Shown here piece after piece: positions 32,469 through 40,590 of a stretch of 51,671 bases of DNA. Positions within the stretch are counted from its first letter, which is position 1. Every line of letters begins with the position of its first letter. The notes beneath the pieces were generated by a model, which was not told the origin of the DNA, did not search any database, and saw nothing but the letters and a program-made list of their open reading frames with translations. Origin of the DNA: Clostridia bacterium (GTDB lineage: Bacteria > Bacillota_A > Clostridia > UMGS1883); assembly GCA_017467965.1 (NCBI GenBank), contig JAFUJZ010000005.1, forward strand, positions 1 through 51,671. The letters are read 5' to 3'. The translations under genes and the position numbers were made by a program.

Positions 32469-33143
32469 TTATATCCGCACCTCTATATTATCTTTTATTT
32501 TTATACTGTCCTTGTCCACAATACAATTTACGGCAATTATTTTCACACCACTTTCCTTTGCCCTCTTAAGAGCCTGTGCAAATTCCTTATGCCGTTCTTC
32601 GTTTGGCGTAAAATACATCCCTGCATCCGCCGCAATCACAAACACAGCATATGCCTCATAGCCCTCCTTTACACAGTCGCAAAGCTCTTTTATATGCTTT
32701 ACTCCTCTTTCTGTCGGTGCATCGGGAAAAAGCATCACACCGTCTTTTTCCAACGTTACACCCTTTACCTCAATAAAGGCTTTCTTATCCTTGTATTCAA
32801 AATAAAAATCAAACCTTGACGATTTATACCTACACTCGGGCTTGATTAATCTAACATCATTAAACAGCTTTGCAATATATTCGCCAAAAACCTTGTTAGG
32901 AGCCTGTGAATCAATATTATACAAAACATCGCCTTTATAAACCGATATGAGGTCATATTTTGTTTTTCGTGACGGATTGTCGCTCTCCTCTACAAACACC
33001 TTTACGCCCTCTACCAAAAGCTCGCCAAGCCTACCCGTGTTTTTCACATGAACAACTTCTTCAACACCGTCAATGGAGACAATCGCAATAAAACGGTTAA
33101 GCCTTTTTACAAACAAGCCTTCTTTAATGTTTTTGTATTTCAT
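32469..33143 (-). CDS. sfsA: SfsA family DNA/RNA nuclease-like protein
   Basis: 224 residues, typical size. Family hallmarks: an N-terminal OB-like part with HVKNTGRLGEL, then SRFDFYFEYKDKKAFIEVKG (a PD-(D/E)xK-type core) and FPDAPTERGVKHI. SfsA was first described as a sugar-fermentation stimulation protein and is now classed as a putative nuclease; its physiological role is uncertain. Its ATG overlaps the stop of the upstream DUF1653 gene by 4 bases, so the two are translationally coupled. Confidence 0.92.
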   Translation of the reverse strand: MKYKNIKEGLFVKRLNRFIAIVSIDGVEEVVHVKNTGRLGELLVEGVKVFVEESDNPSRKTKYDLISVYKGDVLYNIDSQAPNKVFGEYIAKLFNDVRLIKPECRYKSSRFDFYFEYKDKKAFIEVKGVTLEKDGVMLFPDAPTERGVKHIKELCDCVKEGYEAYAVFVIAADAGMYFTPNEERHKEFAQALKRAKESGVKIIAVNCIVDKDSIKIKDNIEVRI

Positions 33144-33343
33144 ATCTTCGTAAACCTTTTAACCTTCTCACCGTTATGGCAAACCTCTTCGTCCCACATT
33201 GACAAAGGCCTCACCCATAATCCTCCCTCACCGTAAAGAGCACGGTATACAACCATTTCTTCTAATGTTTCGGAATGCTTTGCAATACCCACAACCTCGT
33301 ACATATTGCCCTTAAAGTGTTTATAAATACCTTTTTCAATCAT
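33140..33343 (-). CDS. DUF1653 domain protein
   Basis: 67 residues, an entire DUF1653 domain: GIYKHFKGNMYEVVGIAKHS followed by VVYRALYGEGGLWVRPLSMW. This small cytoplasmic domain is widespread and has no assigned function. I start at the ATG at 33343, with AAGGTG 6 bases upstream; a GTG three codons earlier overlaps that site. First gene of a two-gene operon with sfsA, with its own promoter. Confidence 0.88.
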   Translation of the reverse strand: MIEKGIYKHFKGNMYEVVGIAKHSETLEEMVVYRALYGEGGLWVRPLSMWDEEVCHNGEKVKRFTKI

Positions 33344-33360
33344 TTTTATCACCTTAGTTT

Positions 33361-33389
33361 AGCATATCATAAAATCCGTGTTTATGCAA
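33361..33389 (-). promoter_or_regulatory. SigA-type promoter for the DUF1653-sfsA operon
   Basis: Minus strand TTGCAT, 17-base spacer, TATGCT. Confidence 0.6.
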
Positions 33390-33391
33390 AT

Positions 33392-33418
33392 AAAAAAGGA
33401 GCATCTTGCTCCTTTTTT
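33392..33418 (-). terminator. Terminator overlapping the small lipoprotein stop codon
   Basis: AAAAAAGGAGCA (33392-33403) and TGCTCCTTTTTT (33407-33418), perfect 12-bp stem with 3-base loop. Confidence 0.85.
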
Positions 33419-33524
33419 ACTGATTTACAACCTCTGTTGTTTCATCGCCTGCTGAGTTTGTGCATCCACACAGACAGGTTACCCCCATTGTAAATATACA
33501 CAAGACTAATAAAATCCGTTTCAT
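33417..33524 (-). CDS. Tiny putative lipoprotein (35 aa)
   Basis: ATG at 33524 with GAAAGGGGA 7-8 bases upstream, stop TAA at 33417-33419. The product starts MKRILLVLCIFTMGVTCLCG followed by CTNSAGDETTEVVNQ. That is a charged start, a hydrophobic core and a lipobox-like L-C-G-C at 18-21, so a lipid-anchored 15-residue peptide is predicted. A perfect terminator overlaps its stop codon, supporting a separate small transcript. Similar mini-lipoproteins occur in Clostridia without known function. Its promoter is not clear. Confidence 0.6.
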   Translation of the reverse strand: MKRILLVLCIFTMGVTCLCGCTNSAGDETTEVVNQ

Positions 33525-33617
33525 AATAAATCCCCTTTCAGGCTAATGTATATTCGCCCTAAAAGATAATATGATAGTTTCATTTAAATTAAGATACGAT
33601 TACAAGTTTATGACTTT

Positions 33618-33647
33618 TTGCAAATACATTTGTTTATGTGGTATTAT
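33618..33647 (+). promoter_or_regulatory. SigA-type promoter for the LRR gene
   Basis: TTGCAA, 18-base spacer, TATTAT preceded by TGG (extended -10), about 25 bases upstream of the ATG. Confidence 0.6.
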
Positions 33648-33671
33648 TTAGCCATAAAAGGAGGGTTTATA

Positions 33672-35300
33672 ATGGCAAAAAAATTATCTGTATTATTTAT
33701 ATTGATTATGACTTTTATATCCATAAATGTTGCTGCTCAAGAATTTGATATATTTACATATGAAATCAAAGACGACTCCGTTATAATTACAGGCTGCGAC
33801 AAATCGGCATCGGGCATGGTTACAATCCCCGATACAATTGACGGTTTGCCTGTTATCCAAATTTCAGATTTTGTATTTTTTAATTGCGAAAACATAACAG
33901 ACTTTGTAATTCCCTCTTCTGTTACGGACATAGGTGCGTGTGCTTTTTATCACACAGCATTTTATAACAATGAATCAAACTGGGACGAGGGCACACTTTA
34001 CATAAATGATATTCTCGTCGAAAGCACCGCCAAGGGTAACTTTAAAGTAAAAGATGGCACACGATATATTTCAGATTCTGCCTTTAAATACTGTACTCGC
34101 CTTGAAAGCGTAACAATTCCCGACAGCGTAGTTGCAATCGGCGACCATGCGTTTGCCTGCTGTGTACGCCTTAAAAAAGTGGATATGTCAGATAACGTAA
34201 CCCGTATCGGAAAAAGTGCGTTTATCTCATGTATAACCCTCGGAAACATCAATCTTTCTGAAAATGTTACATATATAGGCGATTATGCCTTCCGTAACTG
34301 CGGTGCTCTTACAAAAATCAATTTATCTGACAATATAACATATATCGGCAAGCATGCTTTTTTCGACTGCAAAAATTTAGGCAATGTTACCCTTCCTTCA
34401 AACATAAGTGAAATTAATGCTTCCGCATTTGCAGGATGCCAAAACATAACAAGCATCAATATTCCGTCTTCGGTAACAAAAATCGACAACCACGCTTTTT
34501 CAAGCTGTGTCAATTTGAGCCTCATCACAATTCCCGACAGTGTTGTTTACATAGGCGATTATGCCTTTTCTGCATGTTCTGACCTCAAATACATCACTCT
34601 TCCCGAAAAAATGGAACATATAGGCGAAAGAGCATTTTTATCAAGCGGTATTAAAGAGATAACAATCCCCCACGGCATCACAACCATATACAATAACACC
34701 TTTGATAGCTGTGATGACTTGACCAAGGTTACTCTCCCCGATACTTTGACCTCAATAGGCAACTATGCCTTTTTCTATTGCGAAAAGCTTTCCAGTGTCA
34801 ATTTACCCGAAAGGTTAACATCAATCGGCGAACGTGCTTTTCAAGACTGCGACGGGCTTGTCGAGATTATCATCCCCGATACGGTCACACACGTAGGCGA
34901 ATGTACATTCTGGAACTGTACAAATCTTAAAAAGGTTACACTCAGCAAAAACATGGACAAAATTAATGACTGGTGCTTTAAAAACTGCGTGAGCCTTGCA
35001 GAGATAATTATCCCCGAAGGTATCACTGAGATTGGTGAGCAGTCATTCAAATCCTGTCTTAATTTGCCAGCTGTCACAATTCCCTCTACTGTTACATCAA
35101 TTGAGAAAAACGCCTTCGACAGCTGTGTACAGCTTACAGACGTAACAATCCTTGCCCCTACTCCTATTTTACATGACCATGCTTTTTCAAGCTGTGTAAG
35201 GCTTGAAAACCTTTCCATATCCGATGATGCCGAAGTATCAGACACAGCATTCCACCGATGTGACAAGCTAAAATCCAAGCATCACGAAAGTCACCACTAA
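33672..35300 (+). CDS. Secreted BspA-type leucine-rich repeat protein
   Basis: 542 residues. Signal peptide (MAKKLSVLFILIMTFISINV then AAQ). About 20 LRR_5 repeats of ~23 residues cover residues 60-525, with pattern I-x-I-P-x-x-V-x-x-I-G-x-x-A-F-x-x-C. One non-repeat insertion near 95-130 (NNESNWDEGTLYINDILVES) resembles an insertion in the larger LRR protein at 17775-20987, so the two are paralogues. The ATG at 33672 has AGGAGG 8 bases upstream. Monocistronic, with its own promoter and a terminator shared with hydF. No anchor is seen, so it may be released or held non-covalently. Adhesion is the usual role of this repeat type. Confidence 0.87.
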   Translation: MAKKLSVLFILIMTFISINVAAQEFDIFTYEIKDDSVIITGCDKSASGMVTIPDTIDGLPVIQISDFVFFNCENITDFVIPSSVTDIGACAFYHTAFYNNESNWDEGTLYINDILVESTAKGNFKVKDGTRYISDSAFKYCTRLESVTIPDSVVAIGDHAFACCVRLKKVDMSDNVTRIGKSAFISCITLGNINLSENVTYIGDYAFRNCGALTKINLSDNITYIGKHAFFDCKNLGNVTLPSNISEINASAFAGCQNITSINIPSSVTKIDNHAFSSCVNLSLITIPDSVVYIGDYAFSACSDLKYITLPEKMEHIGERAFLSSGIKEITIPHGITTIYNNTFDSCDDLTKVTLPDTLTSIGNYAFFYCEKLSSVNLPERLTSIGERAFQDCDGLVEIIIPDTVTHVGECTFWNCTNLKKVTLSKNMDKINDWCFKNCVSLAEIIIPEGITEIGEQSFKSCLNLPAVTIPSTVTSIEKNAFDSCVQLTDVTILAPTPILHDHAFSSCVRLENLSISDDAEVSDTAFHRCDKLKSKHHESHH

Positions 35301-35304
35301 ATAC

Positions 35305-35335
35305 AAAAAAGTTACCGTTATTCGGTAACTTTTTT
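35305..35335. terminator. Bidirectional terminator shared by the LRR gene and hydF
   Basis: AAAAAAGTTACCG at 35305-35317 and CGGTAACTTTTTT at 35323-35335, perfect 13-bp stem. The hydF stop codon (35318-35320) lies in the loop, so the last codons of hydF (Lys-Lys-Val-Thr-Glu) are encoded by one arm. Confidence 0.85.
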
Positions 35336-36502
35336 TGTATTTAAAGGTTCTAAGCTTCTTTCCAGTATGCCGTTCATATGTGCAATTGCCATACCGTAGT
35401 TTACAATAGGCACGCCTGCATCCCGACTTAACGCAATGCGGTATTTCATTTCCTTTTCATTGAGCATACACCCGCCGCAATGCACAACCAGAGCGTATTT
35501 TGTTAAATTCTCAGGAAACTCGCCCCCATGAGTAAATTCAAAAGTTAAATCCCTGCCTGTATGTTTTTTTATCCACATGGGCATTTTTATTGTGCCTATA
35601 TCGCCACACTGACGATGATGTGTGCACCCTTCACTTACAAGCACTACGTCGCCGTCAGTGAGGTTATCTAATTTTTCAACACCTTCAAGGTTTGCCTCAA
35701 GGTCGCCCTTATAGCGTGCAAAAAGTATTGAAAAGCTCGTCAGCGGTACACATTGTGGTACATCGTTTTTTACTTTGCCAAAAATCTGCGAATCACATAC
35801 AACAAGATTAGGACTGTATTTCCGGACTGCTTCTTTTACCTTGTCTTCTTTTACGACAACAGCCACACAGTCTGAGTCCAATATATCACGAACTGTCTGC
35901 TGCTGAGGCAGTATCAGCCTGCCTTTTGGTGCGGCAGAATCAATTGGTACAACGAGCAAAACTGTGTCGCCCTCATTTATCAAATCTCCTACAATCTTTT
36001 TATCGGGTTTTTCAATTGATGCTGTTTTAATTATTGCACCCTTTAACAGGTCAATATTTATGCCCTCTTTTGCAGAGCAATATATAACGCCCTCTTCGTT
36101 GCCTTTTGCCACATCACATTTATTAAATGCAATAGTATAGGGTATCTTTTTTTCTTTTATCTTATCAAGCAGTGCTATGTCACCGTCTGTAAAGCCGTCA
36201 CGGGCATCAACAACCAAAAGTGCAACATCGCATTTATTAAGCACTCTGTAGCTTGCCTTAACTCTCTCTGATCCAAGCTCGCCCTCATCGTCAATACCGG
36301 GTGTATCAATAATCATAACAGGACCAATTGGGAGTAGTTCCATTGCCTTATAAACAGGGTCTGTGGTTGTACCTTTAACATCGCTCACGATTGCAATATT
36401 CTGATCTGTAATAGCGTTTATAATACTGGATTTTCCCGCATTACGCCTGCCGAAAATACCTATATGCAATCTTTCACCCTTAGGTGTATTATTCAAACTC
36501 AT
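35318..36502 (-). CDS. hydF: [FeFe]-hydrogenase maturation GTPase HydF
   Basis: 394 residues. The N-terminal GTPase domain has a P-loop GRRNAGKS (18-25), the switch GTTTDP, DTPG and NKCD. The C-terminal domain holds the iron-sulfur site with CTHHRQCGD near 310 and HCGGC near 350, matching the CxH...HCxxC cluster ligands of HydF. HydF is the scaffold that carries the 2Fe precursor of the H-cluster to HydA. No hydE, hydG or hydA is in the window, so it is separated from its partners. GAGGTG precedes the ATG. The C-terminal codons overlap a terminator stem. Confidence 0.93.
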   Translation of the reverse strand: MSLNNTPKGERLHIGIFGRRNAGKSSIINAITDQNIAIVSDVKGTTTDPVYKAMELLPIGPVMIIDTPGIDDEGELGSERVKASYRVLNKCDVALLVVDARDGFTDGDIALLDKIKEKKIPYTIAFNKCDVAKGNEEGVIYCSAKEGINIDLLKGAIIKTASIEKPDKKIVGDLINEGDTVLLVVPIDSAAPKGRLILPQQQTVRDILDSDCVAVVVKEDKVKEAVRKYSPNLVVCDSQIFGKVKNDVPQCVPLTSFSILFARYKGDLEANLEGVEKLDNLTDGDVVLVSEGCTHHRQCGDIGTIKMPMWIKKHTGRDLTFEFTHGGEFPENLTKYALVVHCGGCMLNEKEMKYRIALSRDAGVPIVNYGMAIAHMNGILERSLEPLNTKKVTE

Positions 36503-36521
36503 AGTATCACCTCTATTGGTT

Positions 36522-36550
36522 ATTATATATCAACTACTCCACAAAATCAA
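36522..36550 (-). promoter_or_regulatory. SigA-type promoter for hydF
   Basis: Minus strand TTGATT, 17-base spacer, TATAAT. Confidence 0.65.
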
Positions 36551-36607
36551 GAACGGTAATATTTCCCTAAAGTCCTCAATGCGGAAAAGCACCGAGAAAA
36601 TGCTGCA

Positions 36608-36648
36608 GAAAAAATAAGAAGGAATTTCTCTTCAGAAATTCCTTCTTA
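36608..36648 (-). terminator. Terminator of fructose-bisphosphate aldolase
   Basis: AAGAAGGAATTTC (36616-36628) pairs with GAAATTCCTTCTT (36635-36647), followed by a T-rich stretch on the minus strand. Confidence 0.82.
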
Positions 36649-36695
36649 ATAATCATATTAAAAAGCTAATGCTTTGCACGGTCTGCAGTATTTAA

Positions 36696-37559
36696 TCAAG
36701 CTTTGCCTACAGATCCAAACAACTCCATCTTTTCCTTAACAATAGTCTTGATGCCTTCAAAACCGGGTGCAAGAAGCTTTCTGGGGTCGAAGCCCTTACC
36801 CTGAAGGTCCTTACCTTCTTCGATGTACTTTCTTGTAGCTTCCTGGAAGTAAAGCTGGCATTCTGTGTTAACGTTAATCTTAGCAACGCCAAGGCTAATT
36901 GCCTTCTTGATCATATCTTCGGGGATACCTGTACCACCGTGAAGAACAAGAGGAAGATCGCCAACGAGTTCCTTAATCTTAGCGAGTGCATCAAAGTCAA
37001 GACCCTTCCAGTTTTCAGGGTACTTACCGTGAATGTTACCGATACCTGCTGCAAGGAAGTCAACGCCGAGGTCAGCAATTCTCTTGCATTCTGCGGGGTC
37101 AGCAATTTCACCTGCACCTACAACGCCGTCTTCTTCGCCGCCGATAGAACCAACTTCAGCTTCGATAGAAAGACCAAGGTTGTGAGCAACATGAACGAGT
37201 TCTGTTGTCTTTTCAACGTTTTCTTCAATGGGGAAATGAGAACCATCAAACATGATGGAAGAGAAGCCTGCCTTTACACACTTGTAGCAACCTTCGTAGG
37301 AGCCGTGGTCAAGGTGAAGAGCAACGGGAACTGTGATGCCGAGAGAATCGATCATTGCAGAAACCATAGCTTCAACTGTCTTGAAACCTGTCATGTACTT
37401 ACCTGCGCCTTCACTAACACCGAGGATAACAGGAGAATTGTTTTCCTGAGCTGTGAGAAGGATAGCCTTTGTCCATTCAAGGTTGTTGATGTTGAACTGA
37501 CCTACTGCATAGTGGCCTTCAACTGCTTTTTTGAGCATTTCTGTTGCAGAAACTAACAT
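36696..37559 (-). CDS. fba: Class II fructose-bisphosphate aldolase
   Basis: 287 residues, the usual length. Zinc-dependent aldolase cleaving fructose 1,6-bisphosphate into two triose phosphates in glycolysis, and the reverse in gluconeogenesis. Motifs: LHLDHGS (zinc-binding His and catalytic Asp, near 82-88), FDGSHFPIEEN, EAEVGSIGGEEDGV, LAAGIGNIHGKY (second zinc His) and LHGGTGIP (third zinc His). C-rich codon choice resembles fumarase and leuA, consistent with high expression. GGAGGT precedes the ATG. Monocistronic and divergent from spoIIP. Tagatose-bisphosphate aldolase is the closest alternative, but no tagatose genes are nearby. Confidence 0.93.
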   Translation of the reverse strand: MLVSATEMLKKAVEGHYAVGQFNINNLEWTKAILLTAQENNSPVILGVSEGAGKYMTGFKTVEAMVSAMIDSLGITVPVALHLDHGSYEGCYKCVKAGFSSIMFDGSHFPIEENVEKTTELVHVAHNLGLSIEAEVGSIGGEEDGVVGAGEIADPAECKRIADLGVDFLAAGIGNIHGKYPENWKGLDFDALAKIKELVGDLPLVLHGGTGIPEDMIKKAISLGVAKINVNTECQLYFQEATRKYIEEGKDLQGKGFDPRKLLAPGFEGIKTIVKEKMELFGSVGKA

Positions 37560-37597
37560 TTGTAATTACCTCCGTTACATTTCATTTGTACTTATTA

Positions 37598-37626
37598 TTT
37601 TTATCATATTTTTGCCTTTTAGTCAA
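37598..37626 (-). promoter_or_regulatory. Possible fba promoter
   Basis: Minus strand TTGACT, 17-base spacer, TAAAAA. Good -35 but weak -10. It overlaps the candidate spoIIP promoter on the other strand. Confidence 0.4.
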
Positions 37627-37631
37627 TATAT
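37604..37631 (+). promoter_or_regulatory. Possible sporulation sigma (SigE-like) promoter for spoIIP
   Basis: TCATATT, 13 bases, CAATATAT, resembling the SigE pattern (ATATT, about 14 bases, CATACAAT). Weak; supported mainly because spoIIP belongs to sporulation. Confidence 0.25.
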
Positions 37632-37655
37632 TATTTCAAGAAAGGACTGCCGCCG

Positions 37656-38744
37656 ATGAAAAAATTTAAAAATTTTCCTGTTATTAACTCAAAAAATGTC
37701 ATAACTTTTGTATCTATGGGAATTATTCTTGTGTCGATTGTGTTTTCGCAGATACACTTGTTTTATAGCAATTTATCACCTGATTTTATCAGTTTTCTTG
37801 TACATACCGGCACAAAAAAACCTTATGATTTTCCCGATATTAACATAACAAGGTCAATGATTTCATTATGTGTTCCTACAATACGTTTTTCTGACAAGGA
37901 AAAAACAGTCCCAACCGCAAAGCCCGTAGCCGCATTAAAAGAAACGGTCACTTTGACGCCTGTTCCCGAAAATGATGCAATGAGCATAACATACGAAGAC
38001 GCTGAGGAAAAGGGATACAAAAGTGTAGAGGGTATATATCTTAATAACCAAACCAGTAAACAAATTGATGTATCCAGTCTTTTAAATAAATCTATCGACC
38101 TCTCACTCTCCGATGAGCCCACAGTGCTCATTGTACACACACATACCACCGAAAGCTATACCCCCTCTCAAAAATATAACTACACCCCATCTGAAACCGA
38201 CCGCACGCAGGATTCAAACTACAACATGGTTGCTGTGGGTAAAGTTATTTATGACCACCTAAAAGATAACGGCATAAACGTTATTCATGACACAACCGTA
38301 AACGACTATCCGTCATACTCACAGAGCTACTCAAAAAGCCTCAAGCTTGTTGAATCATATACAAAAAAATATCCGTCAATTAAATTTGTTATTGATGTTC
38401 ACCGTGACGCTATCGTGACAAAGGACGGCTCAAAAATGCGGCCTGTTACAAATTTTGATTCGACTGCCGCACAGGTGATGCTGGTTGTGGGGACAAACGA
38501 CAGCGGTCTTACACATCCCGACTGGCAAACAAATCTTTCCTTTGCCGTAAAACTGCAGTATAAGATGAACTCTCTCTACCCGACTCTTGCTCGTCCCATT
38601 AATCTCAGGCGCGAAAGGTTTAATCAGCATACTGCACCCTTTGCTTTTATCTTAGAGGTGGGCACAAACGGAAATACCCTTGATGAAGCAAAAAAAGGTG
38701 CTCTTCTCTTTTCTGAATCTTTAGTCTCTCTTTTGAAAAATTAG
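37656..38744 (+). CDS. spoIIP: Stage II sporulation protein P
   Basis: 362 residues. One N-terminal membrane segment (about 17-38), a linker, then the SpoIIP peptidoglycan amidase/endopeptidase domain (about 150-362). Catalytic-type motifs: VHTHTTESY (zinc/catalytic His and Glu), FVIDVHRDAI, and EVGTNGNTLDEAKKGA. With SpoIID and SpoIIM, SpoIIP thins septal peptidoglycan to drive engulfment, so its presence indicates an endospore former. AAAGGA precedes the ATG. In many Firmicutes it follows gpr; here it stands between fba (divergent) and leuA. Confidence 0.92.
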   Translation: MKKFKNFPVINSKNVITFVSMGIILVSIVFSQIHLFYSNLSPDFISFLVHTGTKKPYDFPDINITRSMISLCVPTIRFSDKEKTVPTAKPVAALKETVTLTPVPENDAMSITYEDAEEKGYKSVEGIYLNNQTSKQIDVSSLLNKSIDLSLSDEPTVLIVHTHTTESYTPSQKYNYTPSETDRTQDSNYNMVAVGKVIYDHLKDNGINVIHDTTVNDYPSYSQSYSKSLKLVESYTKKYPSIKFVIDVHRDAIVTKDGSKMRPVTNFDSTAAQVMLVVGTNDSGLTHPDWQTNLSFAVKLQYKMNSLYPTLARPINLRRERFNQHTAPFAFILEVGTNGNTLDEAKKGALLFSESLVSLLKN

Positions 38745-38745
38745 C

Positions 38746-38774
38746 TTGCATTAAAAGGCTAAATGTGCTATACT
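38746..38774 (+). promoter_or_regulatory. SigA-type promoter for leuA
   Basis: TTGCAT, 17-base spacer, TATACT with TGC before the -10 box. The -35 box begins 2 bases after the spoIIP stop. The ~65-base leader shows no T-box or leader peptide. Confidence 0.75.
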
Positions 38775-38845
38775 TTTATGCAATATTAGTATTTTCGCAA
38801 AACTTCAGAATGCTATTAAAATCTACAAAAGAAAGGAGCGTCATT

Positions 38846-40504
38846 ATGAAAAACTGCGAAAAGTATCAAAGAAGCTATTTCATGCCCCCTGTACCCTGTT
38901 TTGACTGGGTAACAAAGGAGTACATCTCAAAGCCCCCTATTTGGTGCAGTGTGGACCTACGTGACGGCAATCAGGCACTTATTGAGCCTATGAGCCTTGA
39001 GGAAAAGCTTGAGTTTTTCACACTCCTTGTTAAATTAGGCTTTAAGGAAATCGAGGTAGGTTTCCCTGCAGCAAGTGAAACCGAGTACGAATTTTTGCGT
39101 GCTCTTATAGACCGCAACCTTATCCCCGGTGATGTAACTGTTCAGGTGCTTACACAGGCACGTGAACATATCATCAAAAAAACCTTTGACGCACTCCGCG
39201 GTGCACCCAGTGCTATTGTACATCTTTACAATTCCACAAGTGTAGCACAGCGTGAACAGGTTTTCAAAAAGGAAAAGGACGAAATCTTAAAAATTGCAAC
39301 AGACGGTGCAAAGCTTCTTAAGAAATTGGCAAGTGAAACCGAAGGTAACTTCCGTTTTGAATACAGCCCCGAAAGTTTTACTGGCACAGAGCCCGAATAT
39401 GCTCTCGAGGTTTGTAACGCCGTTATCGATATCTGGCAGCCTACAGAAGACAAGAAGGTTATCATCAACCTTCCTGCAACAGTAGAGACAAGCCTTCCCC
39501 ATGTATACGCCTCTCAGGTTGAATACATGTCTAAGAACTTACATAACCGTGAAAATGTTATCATTTCACTTCATCCCCATAACGACCGTGGCACAGGCGT
39601 TGCCGATGCAGAGCTCGGTATTCTTGCAGGTGGCGACCGTATCGAAGGTACACTTTTCGGCAACGGCGAAAGAACAGGTAACTGCGATATTATAACACTT
39701 GCTATGAACATGTTCTCTCACGGTGTTGACCCTCTTCTTGATTTTAGTGACATGCCTAACATCTGCGAAGCATATGAACGCTTTACAAATATGAAGGTAA
39801 GTGATCGTGCACCCTATTGCGGTTCTCTTGTTTTTGCGGCGTTCTCGGGTTCACATCAGGATGCTATTGCAAAGGGTATGGCATGGAGAGAAGAAAAACA
39901 GCTTACTCACTGGTCTGTTCCCTATCTTCCCATTGACCCCAAGGACGTGGGCAGAACATACGACGCAGATGTTATCCGTATCAACTCTCAGTCAGGTAAG
40001 GGCGGCGTAAGCTACATTCTCCAGCAGAACTTTGGGCTTAAATTGCCCAAGAAAATGCAGGAGGATATGGGCTACACAGCAAAGCACGTTTCCGATGAAG
40101 CCCATAAGGAGCTTTCACCCGATTGGGTACACGATATTTTCCTTGACAAGTACGTTAAAAACCGCAAGGCATTCAACGTTGCTGACACACTCTTCACACA
40201 GCAGGGCAATGTTTACACTGCAACGGTTACTATTGTTAAGGACAACGAAGAAGAAATCATCCGCAGTCGCGGTAACGGTGGTCTTGACTCCGTTTCAAAT
40301 GCACTGTGCAAATTCTTGGGCAAAAAGTTTTCTGTTTTGGAATATGAACAGCACGCCCTCACAGAAGGTAGCCAGGCAAAGGCTATCAGTTATGTAAGTG
40401 TTTCTGACGAAAACGGCAAGATTTTCTGGGGTGCAGGCATCCACGAGGATATCATGACGAGCTCTATCGAAGCTCTCGTTTCTGCAATTAATAATTCATA
40501 TTAA
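38846..40504 (+). CDS. leuA: 2-isopropylmalate synthase (long form)
   Basis: 552 residues. First committed step of leucine synthesis: condensation of acetyl-CoA with 2-oxoisovalerate. WCSVDLRDGNQAL near 33-45 gives the metal-binding Asp, and SLHPHNDRGTGVADAELGIL holds the two metal-binding His. The region to about 430 is the TIM barrel and linker. The last ~110 residues form the regulatory domain (TVTIVKDNEEEIIRSRGNGG). Sequence and length match the yeast/actinobacterial LeuA type rather than the shorter E. coli-like type. I start at the ATG at 38846 with GAAAGGAG 8 bases upstream; an earlier in-frame ATG overlaps the promoter. No other leu or ilv genes adjoin it. Confidence 0.93.
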   Translation: MKNCEKYQRSYFMPPVPCFDWVTKEYISKPPIWCSVDLRDGNQALIEPMSLEEKLEFFTLLVKLGFKEIEVGFPAASETEYEFLRALIDRNLIPGDVTVQVLTQAREHIIKKTFDALRGAPSAIVHLYNSTSVAQREQVFKKEKDEILKIATDGAKLLKKLASETEGNFRFEYSPESFTGTEPEYALEVCNAVIDIWQPTEDKKVIINLPATVETSLPHVYASQVEYMSKNLHNRENVIISLHPHNDRGTGVADAELGILAGGDRIEGTLFGNGERTGNCDIITLAMNMFSHGVDPLLDFSDMPNICEAYERFTNMKVSDRAPYCGSLVFAAFSGSHQDAIAKGMAWREEKQLTHWSVPYLPIDPKDVGRTYDADVIRINSQSGKGGVSYILQQNFGLKLPKKMQEDMGYTAKHVSDEAHKELSPDWVHDIFLDKYVKNRKAFNVADTLFTQQGNVYTATVTIVKDNEEEIIRSRGNGGLDSVSNALCKFLGKKFSVLEYEQHALTEGSQAKAISYVSVSDENGKIFWGAGIHEDIMTSSIEALVSAINNSY

Positions 40505-40509
40505 CAACT

Positions 40510-40536
40510 AAAAGCGACGGGATTTCCGTCGCTTTT
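40510..40536 (+). terminator. Terminator of leuA
   Basis: AAAAGCGACGG pairs perfectly with CCGTCGCTTTT, followed by GTTATTTTG, 6 bases past the stop. Confidence 0.85.
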
Positions 40537-40590
40537 GTTATTTTGTATTATTCTCTTTCTTTTTACCTTATGCGGTCTGCACTAAAGGCA

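Noticed and set aside
38775..38845. Leader of leuA examined for a T-box or leucine leader peptide
   Set aside because: Only about 70 bases, no specifier or antiterminator hairpins, and no terminator before the start codon.
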